64,000 bases of DNA from the NCBI GenBank assembly GCA_051155755.1, contig DAXETY010000116.1:6214-70213 (forward strand), given 5' to 3'. The notes beneath the pieces were generated by a model. That model was not told the DNA's origin. It made no database searches and saw nothing but the letters and a program-made list of their open reading frames with translations. Positions 42,119-49,846 of the stretch are shown piece by piece. Each line of letters begins with the position of its first letter. The first letter of the stretch is position 1. The position numbers were made by a program, and so were the translations under genes. This DNA comes from DAXETY01 sp051155755 (GTDB lineage: Bacteria; Desulfobacterota; Desulfobacteria; Desulfobacterales; SG8-13).

Positions 42119-45100
42119 ATGTGCGGGATTGTCGGTTACTTTGGATCGGCGGGCAACAACCTGGCCCGGGTGCTCACGGGCATGGCCGCCATCACCTACC
42201 GGGCGCCCGACAGCACCGGTATCGGCCTGGCGGGTGACGACCGGGAGCCGATTCGCATTTTCAAATCTCTGGGGGATACCGGTGCCCTGATCGACAAGCT
42301 GCACCGCGAGGGATTTTACCCCGAAACCGAGAATCGAATCCTGACGGTTTGCCATGGTCAAGTCTCCGATGCCGAAGCCCGGAACCTCCAAGACCGGCTT
42401 CTGTCATTCGAATCGCTGCCCGCTGCAACGCACCCAAGCGAATATATCCGCTATGATGAATTGATCGATCCACGGGCCGATCTTGCGCTTCGACTGCGGC
42501 CCGGCCGATGCGGTCGCCCGGGGCCAATGGCACCGCTGCACATCCGTTCCCGCAATGAATTGGTGTGCGCCGTCAACCGGTTGAGCACCGACTACGACAT
42601 CTCCACCGTCGGCATTCACGCGATCCTCCACGCGGCCATTTCCAAAACCGTCGCCGGCAACAGCGAACCGCTGCCCGAGGGAATCGACACTTCCGATGTG
42701 CTGGCAGAGCTGAACGTCATTCTGGACGCCGCTTTTGAAGGTATTCGCACGCCGAAACCCCAGCGGCCGCCGCGCGCTGCAGACGGCTTGCGCGCGCCAT
42801 ACGCTCGCAAATACTTCTGGCGGCTGCTGGCGCAAACTCCGGTTTGCATTCCGCCGGAATATGATCGCGACGCGGTTCGAGGCCTGTTTCGCCTGCTGGA
42901 TGCGTCCCTGCTGAGCCGGTTGGCGGACCGCAGCGATCTGGCCGCCCGGCTGCAACAGCACCTGGCCACCGACTGGCCGGCCGGGGGCGACATCGAATGG
43001 CGGGTGCTCTACGGATCTGAGAAAGCGTTGAATGTCTACGGCCGGGCGGCGGCGGCGGCAATGGCCGTCTTACAGGAAACGCTGGTCTCCCGGCTCCGCT
43101 CCGTCGATGCGGCGGCCGAACTGCCGGAAATCCGGTTCGGCACCACCGATCCAACGGTGCTGGGGTACTTCGCCCCTCCGGTCATTGCCCACGGTCGCTG
43201 GGCCCTGCAGTCATCGGTCACCGAGGAAAATGCCCATCCCTTTCTCGATCAGCAACGCCGGCGGGCGCTGGTATTGAACGGCAAATTCGACAGCGACGTG
43301 GAGGCCGAAGTTCGCCGATATCTGCGGGAAGTCTGCGGAGCGCGGTTTCGCAGCGAGAATTCCACCGAGTTTCTGGGTCTTTTGTGGGGCTTTTACGCCG
43401 ATCAACTGCAGGCCGAACAGCGGCGCTATGCCGAGGTGGTCCGCCAGAGCGAGGCCGGTCTGACGGATCTGGGCGTGGGCAGCTTGTCCATCGATTACCA
43501 TATCCATCGCCGGGTGCGGGAGCTGACACGGGAACAACTCGATGAAACGGCCTTCGTGGAAGCGGTACGCTGCATGTGCCGCAGGGGCGGACAGCTGGCC
43601 GTATGCGCCATAAGCCTGAATTCTCCCGGGCGGATTTACGTGGCCGCCCACAACCGGCCGGTTTTCATCGTCCGGCGCCTGGACAACGACGACGTGATGG
43701 TGGTCTCTGACGTCAATGCCGCCATGGGACTGTTTCCACAACAACTCATTCAGCAAACCGTGCGGTCGCTGCGGGATTCACGCCGGCGCTACCGGGAAAA
43801 AATCCAGACATTGCAGGCGGAACATGCCCCCGAAGAGGTTCTGGCCCGCATGGAAAAACAACAGCGTCAACGCGAACGCAGCATGCTGGAGGCCTTTACC
43901 GTGGAAGTGGTGCCGCTGGAAGGGGAGGAAAAATTCGCCGTTGCGGAGGTCTCCTGCGAGGGTGCGAGCCTGTCGCGCAAACTGCGGCTGACTGATTTCG
44001 AAGGCCGGCCGATGGACGAGACGGTCTCATTTCAAAGTATCATCGAACCGCCGGCGCTGCGCAAAGACCTGCACCGTTCCTACTACGAAATGCACCTGGC
44101 CGAAATTCCGGAACTGCTGCGGGGACTCCATCGCCAGTATGCCCCCGAAGGACGCCTGGACAAGGAAATGGGCCTGCGGGTTTCGACCCTGACGCGGCGG
44201 TTCGGCAAAAAACTGCAGACGCTGAGCCGCATCTATCTGATCGGCATGGGCAGTTCCTACAACATGGGGCTGGCGGCTGAAGGATTCATTCGCCGCATGG
44301 TTCCGGAAAAATTTGTAAAAACCATTATGCCGGTGGAGATCGATGACGTTCATCGAGCCTTCGATCCGGACGTCGATCTGCTGGTGATGACCAGCTGGTC
44401 CTCCACCACGGCCGATATGGTGGAGTTTGCCAAAATGGCCGCCGACCGACGGTTGACGATGATCGGCGTCACTGAAAAGGTCTTCGGAGACATGGCACTG
44501 GTAACGGCCCGCAGTGGCGGGGTCCTCGCCGTTCACAGCGGGGAGGAAGTAACGGTGTCGGCGCTGAAGAGTTCCCTGTGCAGTCTTTACTGCCTGTTTC
44601 TCCTGGGGGTATGGCTGGCACGACAGTGCGGCCGCCATACTTCGGCAGCCCAGCAGCTGCAGAAACTGCTCGAGATCCCGGAAGCCGTTGATGCGGTCCT
44701 GCAGGATGAAAGTGTGCGTCTGTTTGCCGGGCGCATCGCTTCTGAATTCGGGCGCAGTCACGCCGCAATGGTGGTCGACGGCTCGCAAGGGCTGTGCGTG
44801 GCTCGCGAAGCTGCCTTTAAAATCGAAGAAAACAGCTGGACATCCATCGGCAAGGTCTCCGATTATCAGAACGCGGAGGCGGCCGCCTTTTGCAAACGCG
44901 AAGGCGAACGGCTGCTGTTGATCAATGTCACCCGGCGGGAACGCCTAAAGGAGGCCGTCACATTGATGCGACAGCTGCACGAGGCCTCCGTGCCTTTTGC
45001 CGCAGTGGGGTTCCCCAGCCGGGAAATGAAGGCCATGCAGCGTTTCAGCGCCGACCGCTGCGTGTTTCTGACAAAGGTCGACGACATGCTGCAACCGTTC

Positions 45101-46474
45101 GTGGACCTGCCGTTTTATTACCTGCTGGCATATTTCTACGGGATCGCCCGCGGCCGTTCCGCCGGCGAATTTCCCCGCAACCGGGTCAAATCCCTCACCG
45201 CGGGCCGCTCACGAAGCCAGAAACCGCCCTCGCCGGCGGTCCGGCGAACCCGTCTGGCCGGCGACAACCGCTTTCTGGCAGCCGTCAGGTCCGCCTCGGC
45301 CCCGGTTGACACAAGTCCCTGGCAGAAGATGGCTTCGGACCCGCATCTCTTCGAGCAAATCCGGCTGCTGGGCCGGACACTGGCCGGAACAGATGCGCTG
45401 AATTTGCTGATCGACACCCGGGAAACGCGTCGCCCATCGTCGCTGGATGCCTTCCGCAAAGCCGTCGAAGAGGAAGGCCGTCTCCTTCTGGCCTACGACG
45501 ATCGCAACGCCGAAGTGGCCGCCCAGGCCGTGGCCCATGTCTGGGGCGCCTATACGGGCTGCCCCCTGGAGGTCGCCTCCGAAGCGGCCCTGGAAAACGG
45601 ACTGGGCGGCCTGCCCCTGATTTCCGTAAACAGTCGGGCCGCAAGGCGGCGCGGAGGTAAAAAACCCCGGCATCCCTGGACGCTGCGGGTGGGCGGCAGC
45701 GGGCATTTGACGAAAGGTCACGGAGCGACCTGGGCGGGTTTGTACGCCGGACTGGTATTGATGCTGGCGCGATTGTGGCAGGCCGTTGACCCCGGCACGG
45801 CGGATATCATCGCAACCCACATGCAAAAGACCGCCGTCGTGCTGGACGGCCTGCTGAAAGATGAAACCCTGCTGGCGGATATCGCCGGGGTGGTGAACGA
45901 GAATCACCGGTATCGAACGGCCACGCTGATTACCGCCTCCCGGGCTGTGGGCATGCAATGGGAAGACAGTTTCGACCGCATCGGCGGCCTGCTGACGAAC
46001 TGGCGGCTGATGAGTGAAATCGCCCACGGCTCGCTGGTCACCGTGGACAGCGATGTACATCGCAAATTTGTCTTGCTGGAAGACCCCTCCGAAGTCGGGC
46101 ACACGGAAGGGGCTTTTTATGCGGAAGGCCGCTGGTACCGAACGCGGCTGCGGCCGGATTACGACCCGACCGAGGACAACCTGATCCTGCTGGACGCCAC
46201 CTCCGCCGATCATCGCGAACGCATTCTCGACGAATTGTCCGTTCTCGGCTGCCGCTATCCCAGGCTGATCGTCATTACCCAGCATTCCCTCTGGACCGAA
46301 GCGCACGAAAAAATTCTTGCCGCTTATCCGATCAGCCGACGAATCTTTTTACCGGAACCCCTGGGGGAGGAACCCGTCCGTCCGATTTCCGGATTCCACC
46401 TGCCGTTAACCTTGCAACCGGTTTTCGCCGCTCTGGCCGGAGAATTTCGCCGCCGAATCGATCCGGCGACATAA
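42119..46474 (+). CDS. Giant GlmS-like protein: split class-II glutamine amidotransferase plus tandem SIS domains
   Basis: This is 1451 residues; GlmS is about 610. It begins MCGIVGYFG, so Cys2 would be the N-terminal nucleophile, with YRAPDSTGIG replacing the RGYDSAG of GlmS. The rest of the glutaminase site appears only at 356-388 (IAHGRWALQSSVTEENAHPF, then LNG), so about 280 residues of unknown sequence are inserted. Residues 654-670 (SYYEMHLAEIPE) and 703-830 mirror GlmS SIS1, but the sugar-phosphate loop reads TSWSSTTADM instead of LSQSGETADT. SIS2 (882-1000) keeps AREAAFKIEENSW. Residues 1060-1451 resemble a further SIS pair and end in ISGFHLPLTLQPVFAALA, like the GlmS tail but without its Lys. 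GAGGAG precedes the ATG; it is last in the sox operon. Confidence 0.75.
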   Translation: MCGIVGYFGSAGNNLARVLTGMAAITYRAPDSTGIGLAGDDREPIRIFKSLGDTGALIDKLHREGFYPETENRILTVCHGQVSDAEARNLQDRLLSFESLPAATHPSEYIRYDELIDPRADLALRLRPGRCGRPGPMAPLHIRSRNELVCAVNRLSTDYDISTVGIHAILHAAISKTVAGNSEPLPEGIDTSDVLAELNVILDAAFEGIRTPKPQRPPRAADGLRAPYARKYFWRLLAQTPVCIPPEYDRDAVRGLFRLLDASLLSRLADRSDLAARLQQHLATDWPAGGDIEWRVLYGSEKALNVYGRAAAAAMAVLQETLVSRLRSVDAAAELPEIRFGTTDPTVLGYFAPPVIAHGRWALQSSVTEENAHPFLDQQRRRALVLNGKFDSDVEAEVRRYLREVCGARFRSENSTEFLGLLWGFYADQLQAEQRRYAEVVRQSEAGLTDLGVGSLSIDYHIHRRVRELTREQLDETAFVEAVRCMCRRGGQLAVCAISLNSPGRIYVAAHNRPVFIVRRLDNDDVMVVSDVNAAMGLFPQQLIQQTVRSLRDSRRRYREKIQTLQAEHAPEEVLARMEKQQRQRERSMLEAFTVEVVPLEGEEKFAVAEVSCEGASLSRKLRLTDFEGRPMDETVSFQSIIEPPALRKDLHRSYYEMHLAEIPELLRGLHRQYAPEGRLDKEMGLRVSTLTRRFGKKLQTLSRIYLIGMGSSYNMGLAAEGFIRRMVPEKFVKTIMPVEIDDVHRAFDPDVDLLVMTSWSSTTADMVEFAKMAADRRLTMIGVTEKVFGDMALVTARSGGVLAVHSGEEVTVSALKSSLCSLYCLFLLGVWLARQCGRHTSAAQQLQKLLEIPEAVDAVLQDESVRLFAGRIASEFGRSHAAMVVDGSQGLCVAREAAFKIEENSWTSIGKVSDYQNAEAAAFCKREGERLLLINVTRRERLKEAVTLMRQLHEASVPFAAVGFPSREMKAMQRFSADRCVFLTKVDDMLQPFVDLPFYYLLAYFYGIARGRSAGEFPRNRVKSLTAGRSRSQKPPSPAVRRTRLAGDNRFLAAVRSASAPVDTSPWQKMASDPHLFEQIRLLGRTLAGTDALNLLIDTRETRRPSSLDAFRKAVEEEGRLLLAYDDRNAEVAAQAVAHVWGAYTGCPLEVASEAALENGLGGLPLISVNSRAARRRGGKKPRHPWTLRVGGSGHLTKGHGATWAGLYAGLVLMLARLWQAVDPGTADIIATHMQKTAVVLDGLLKDETLLADIAGVVNENHRYRTATLITASRAVGMQWEDSFDRIGGLLTNWRLMSEIAHGSLVTVDSDVHRKFVLLEDPSEVGHTEGAFYAEGRWYRTRLRPDYDPTEDNLILLDATSADHRERILDELSVLGCRYPRLIVITQHSLWTEAHEKILAAYPISRRIFLPEPLGEEPVRPISGFHLPLTLQPVFAALAGEFRRRIDPAT

Positions 46475-46541
46475 CATGCCGCAAGAGCACGTTTCCCTGA
46501 TTTTCCCGCGGTTGCCGGCAAGTACCTTCTCCATTTCGAGA

Positions 46542-46570
46542 TTGACGAAAACGCCGGAATTCGATACTAT
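46542..46570 (+). promoter_or_regulatory. Sigma-70-type promoter of the riboswitch transcript
   Basis: TTGACG (46542-46547) is exactly 17 bases from TACTAT (46565-46570). Transcription would begin near 46577, just ahead of the c-di-GMP aptamer. This separates the downstream gene from the sox operon. Confidence 0.7.
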
Positions 46571-46585
46571 AAAAACAACACGATA

Positions 46586-46670
46586 ACTCCGAGATAAAGC
46601 CAAACTCCGGGTGACCGGAGGACGGAAAGCCTCGGGTCCGCATCTGCGGACGGCCGGGCTGCCCTGGAGA
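46586..46670 (+). ncRNA. Cyclic di-GMP-I (GEMM) riboswitch aptamer
   Basis: The sequence follows the GEMM-I consensus closely. The CTCC/GGAG closing stem comes first, then GCCAAAC, a short hairpin TCCGG-GTGA-CCGGA with a GNRA tetraloop, the linker GGACGGAAAGCC (consensus GGACGCAAAGCC), a second hairpin (GGGTCCGC...GCGGAC) and the closing GCCGGGCTGCC. The position equivalent to G20 of the Vibrio Vc2 aptamer is G, which fits c-di-GMP rather than cGAMP (A in Geobacter cGAMP members). The one consensus departure is G for C in ACGGAAAG. The expression platform is the terminator directly downstream. Confidence 0.88.
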
Positions 46671-46673
46671 TCG

Positions 46674-46716
46674 AGAAGCCGGGTTGCCTGGTAGCAGGCG
46701 CACCGGCTTTCTTTTT
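46674..46716 (+). terminator. Riboswitch expression-platform terminator
   Basis: The AAGCCGG/CCGGCTT stem with an inner TGCCTG...CAGGC pairing is followed by TTCTTTTT. It starts four bases after the aptamer. No obvious pairing between aptamer strand and terminator was found, so whether c-di-GMP turns the gene on or off cannot be read. Confidence 0.75.
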
Positions 46717-46758
46717 GGACGCAGGGCTGCTTCAAACCATTCAAATCGGAACATTGTC

Positions 46759-47259
46759 ATGATTCAATTCAATCGCTGGGCGGACGACATCGATCTGAGT
46801 TCTTTGGCTGCACTGCTGCGATACGTGGGTGAGTTCGGGGCCGTAGCCTGCCTGCTGAGACTCGAAACCGGCATTTATCCCATGCCTCCCACCGACATGG
46901 AGGATTATTACCAGCTCCGCAAACACTATGCCCTGGTTTCGATCGCGATGGCCTACACCGGTGAAATCCAGGCGGACGACAGCGGCATCGCCGGCCTAGA
47001 GCCTGCTTTTCCGGAAGATTTCCAGCAAAGCCTGTTGCTCGACAAAAGAACCCTCTGGGCGGCCGATCTGAACGTAAAATCTTATGAGACGCTGTTGTGG
47101 AACATCGGCGAATTCAGTCTGTACTGTCTAACGTTCGACTCCCGGGACTACGTCATTCCGAATTTTTCGAACTATCCGATGTTCAACCGCTACATGCGGG
47201 TATCGCTATACAACATCGTGCGTATTTTCGAATGGTGCCTGCGAAACAAGAACCGCTGA
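46759..47259 (+). CDS. Protein of unknown function under c-di-GMP riboswitch control
   Basis: This is a 166-residue, tyrosine- and leucine-rich soluble protein with no signal peptide, membrane helix or known motif. It alternates helical segments (IDLSSLAALLRYVGEFGAVACLLRLETGIYPM; MEDYYQLRKHYALVSIAMAYTGEI) and aromatic stretches (NFSNYPMFNRYMRVSLYNIVRIFEWCL). Start: ATG at 46759 with a weak GGA seven bases upstream. Its expression is predicted to be tied to cyclic di-GMP, so a role in surface life, motility or adhesion is possible. Function is otherwise unknown. Confidence 0.7.
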   Translation: MIQFNRWADDIDLSSLAALLRYVGEFGAVACLLRLETGIYPMPPTDMEDYYQLRKHYALVSIAMAYTGEIQADDSGIAGLEPAFPEDFQQSLLLDKRTLWAADLNVKSYETLLWNIGEFSLYCLTFDSRDYVIPNFSNYPMFNRYMRVSLYNIVRIFEWCLRNKNR

Positions 47260-47649
47260 GCCCGGCATCCACTGATCGACCGTATCGGCCGGAAACGGCC
47301 GCCGCCTGCAGCTGCGGGCCTGCGAAGCGCCATCCTTTCCACCGACCTGCGATTTGCCGTCACTCCATTTACAGGGGAACCCGCCATGCCTATTTTTCGA
47401 TATAAACGAATCGAGTCCATCCGCACCCGCGGTTGAAGCGCTGCAATCCGCAGGCGCCATCCGGTATCGGTCCATAACGAATTTCGGCGGAAATTTCGAA
47501 ACTGCATTCACCCGCTCCGGCTTTCTTTTAAATTCTCCCCTTCATGCTCCTGTTTTCAAGCCGGCTCGATTCGATCGGCCCTTTCGTCGTTTGACAACTT
47601 CGTGATTCGGAGAATGGTTTGCCCGTTCTCCGTTGGAAAGGAGGCCTTC
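47260..47649. other. Intergenic stretch without supported gene
   Basis: Frames of about 80-105 codons here show no family-like sequence or ribosome binding site. No terminator was identified after the riboswitch-controlled gene. Confidence 0.35.
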
Positions 47650-48138
47650 ATGTATATCAAGCAAGGCGACATTTTCTGGGGTATGAGCAGTGAATGCATC
47701 AAGAAAATCATGGCGCGCAGCCATAAGCGCACCTATGGTCCGAAAGAAACCCTCTTTCGGGAAGGAGAGCCGATCGGCTTTTTTTATTCGCTGGTCAAGG
47801 GCCGGATTCAATTGAGCCGACAGGAAATCGGGCAGACGGTTTACACGGTAAGCAGGGCAGGAGAGGCATTTGGCTGGTCGAGCCTCATCGGCCGGGATAT
47901 CTATTCGGCCACCGCCGAAACCGTCGAACCTTCGACACTGATGGAATTCAGCAGCGACGACCTGATGGAAATTCTGAACCAGCATCCGCAGGATGGCCTC
48001 ACCTTCTTCCGCCGATTGGCAAAAACATTGGGGGATCGACTGCTGAACAGCTACCAGAGAGAGGCCGAGGCCCGTCGACAGGGAGACGTGCAGTCGCAGG
48101 GCACCGGCCAGGTCCTGGAGGCATCTCCGGCCGACTGA
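47650..48138 (+). CDS. Cyclic nucleotide-binding-domain protein without DNA-binding domain
   Basis: This is a 162-residue protein with one Crp-type beta-roll (residues about 15-125: FREGEPIGFFYSLVKGRIQLSR, GEAFGWSSLIGRDIYSATAETVEPSTLMEFSSDDLMEIL) and a short helix. The Crp winged helix is absent. The phosphate-binding cassette is atypical (GEAFGWSSLIGRDIYSATA versus GE-x-x-RSA), so it may not bind cAMP. AAGGAGG six bases before the ATG gives a near-ideal translation start. A clean terminator follows. Stand-alone cNMP domains often signal through protein contacts. The neighbouring c-di-GMP riboswitch unit makes nucleotide signalling a theme here. Confidence 0.8.
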   Translation: MYIKQGDIFWGMSSECIKKIMARSHKRTYGPKETLFREGEPIGFFYSLVKGRIQLSRQEIGQTVYTVSRAGEAFGWSSLIGRDIYSATAETVEPSTLMEFSSDDLMEILNQHPQDGLTFFRRLAKTLGDRLLNSYQREAEARRQGDVQSQGTGQVLEASPAD

Positions 48139-48206
48139 ACCCTGCCGGGCGGCATTTCACACCTGGAGTCCATTCTTTCCGCTCGCCCGCATCGATCTTA
48201 CATAAA

Positions 48207-48235
48207 GGCAGGGCCTGCGGCGGCCCTGCCTTTTT
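48207..48235 (+). terminator. Intrinsic terminator
   Basis: A perfect 9-bp stem GGCAGGGCC/GGCCCTGCC with a six-base loop is followed by TTTTT on the plus strand. It ends the transcript of the cNMP-domain gene. Confidence 0.9.
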
Positions 48236-48462
48236 AGGAAGCGCCGCCATAACGAATCAGCGGTTTCCGGATGGAAAACGGATATTTCCTTCGAAAGCCG
48301 GCTTTCTCCTCCGTCAGCGACCGATGTATGCTGAATTTCGAAAACAGCAACGATCGCGAAGATTTGACATTCGCTGCGAATTGGTTACTATGATTGGACT
48401 TGTACCCGTGCTTTGACCCACCATACGTCAAGCATTGCATATTCATTGTTTCATTCAATCGT

Positions 48463-49734
48463 ATGCGAAAACAAACTCCGCTATTGTTGCCGGCCGCTGT
48501 TTTATCTTTGGCCATGTTGGGATGGATCGGTGTTTCGGACCTGCAGGCCGAACCGGATCCCCAACCATGGAAACCGTCTTCGAAATCCTCCTCGAACTTG
48601 AATGAGGCAGTCGAAAACGATCTCACCTACCTGCTCGATCTGGTGCGGGGCAATACCAAATCTTTCGCCACCGGTCACATCCGTGCCCTGATCGACTACT
48701 GCAGGAAGGGGCAAACCAACTTTGAAAAGGATGTCCCGGCGGTGCGGTTCGGCGGTCCCGGAACCGTCGTGCGCGGCCGGATTCGAGCGCCGGTCGAGCA
48801 GATCGGGCAGTATCTTTACAATCCCCGGCTCCCCACTTATCTGATGATGCCGATGATGCTCCGTCTGAGCGGCTGGTATCCGGGCAGCGACCTGCTTTCT
48901 CAGGACACCGCCGTTTGGAATGCGGCCCGCCATGCCGAACCTCCGCTGCTGCTGCGGGGCAAAGAGTTCGAGGTTACCACCCCGGATACGCGCTCGGGAG
49001 GATACTATCGCTACGATCTGGACCGGTTGCTCATCTCGCTGAACCTCGAAGGTCTGCCGGTGCTTATATCCGTATCGCGTGCCATCGAACCTTCCGAGGT
49101 CGGCAAACGGGCCTTTATCATCGACGATGAGAACTGGACCTACTTCTACTCCAACGAAACCGGGCTCTCACTGAACTTGGTGCAGTGGATGGACACTTAT
49201 ATCTACGACACCGCTTCGGTGATGATTTTCCACGCCTCCGAAAAAGACCCTGGGTACACCGATGTAATCCTGTTCAAGTGGCTCAATGCCGGCTGGCTGG
49301 GAATGAACGTGGTTCGGGCGGAGCACATCCGACAGGGCAGCCGCCGCTCGGTCACGCACCTCAAACAGATCCTCGAGTCCGAAAACCTTCCTGACCCGGA
49401 AACGCTGGCCGGCCGCTACGCAAGGGTGCAGTCTCTTTCCGATACAGACCTTGACCGTCTGGTGTCCAACTATGCCAGCCACATCGAAAAGGCAGCCATG
49501 AAGCACGATGAACTGTCCGGTGAAGAATATGAGATTGTGCTTCAAAACGGTGGCTATGCACGGCTGCTGAAACGGCCGGAACGGATCGGTGCGGTCATGG
49601 TCGAATATCTGAAACAAGCCCTGGGTAAAAAATCCTTTATCAAACCCGATCTCTTCGACACGCTGCTGACCCAATCCCCGCCGGCCTTGCGAGATGCCCC
49701 CAACGCCTCTATGGCGAAAAACCGCTTGCGCTGA
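48463..49734 (+). CDS. Secreted protein of unknown function
   Basis: This is a 423-residue protein with a clear signal peptide (MRKQTPLLLPAAVLSLAMLGWIGVSDLQA, cleavage before EPD). The mature part has a helical start (LNEAVENDLTYLLDLVRGNTKSFATGHIRALIDYC), a beta-rich middle with many aromatics (RSGGYYRYDLDRLLISLNLEGLPVLISVSR; NWTYFYSNETGLSLNLVQWMDTYIYDT) and a helical C-terminal third. The SVSRAI and SNETGLSL segments suggest a lipid- or polymer-handling surface protein, but I recognise no family. A good ribosome binding site is not visible before the ATG. It stands alone between a terminator and the convergent glgP. Confidence 0.7.
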   Translation: MRKQTPLLLPAAVLSLAMLGWIGVSDLQAEPDPQPWKPSSKSSSNLNEAVENDLTYLLDLVRGNTKSFATGHIRALIDYCRKGQTNFEKDVPAVRFGGPGTVVRGRIRAPVEQIGQYLYNPRLPTYLMMPMMLRLSGWYPGSDLLSQDTAVWNAARHAEPPLLLRGKEFEVTTPDTRSGGYYRYDLDRLLISLNLEGLPVLISVSRAIEPSEVGKRAFIIDDENWTYFYSNETGLSLNLVQWMDTYIYDTASVMIFHASEKDPGYTDVILFKWLNAGWLGMNVVRAEHIRQGSRRSVTHLKQILESENLPDPETLAGRYARVQSLSDTDLDRLVSNYASHIEKAAMKHDELSGEEYEIVLQNGGYARLLKRPERIGAVMVEYLKQALGKKSFIKPDLFDTLLTQSPPALRDAPNASMAKNRLR

Positions 49735-49846
49735 TGCCCACTTCACAAATTTCCGCAAGTCTTGTTGCAAAGCGGTGTTTCAGATCTTTAAACCAAAATA
49801 AAAATTAATTGGTTTAAAAATTTGAACCGGTCAGTTTCGGTCAGAA

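Noticed and set aside
47206..47511. A 101-codon minus-strand frame between the riboswitch gene and the cNMP gene
   Set aside because: It has no ribosome binding site or motif and overlaps the end of the supported gene.
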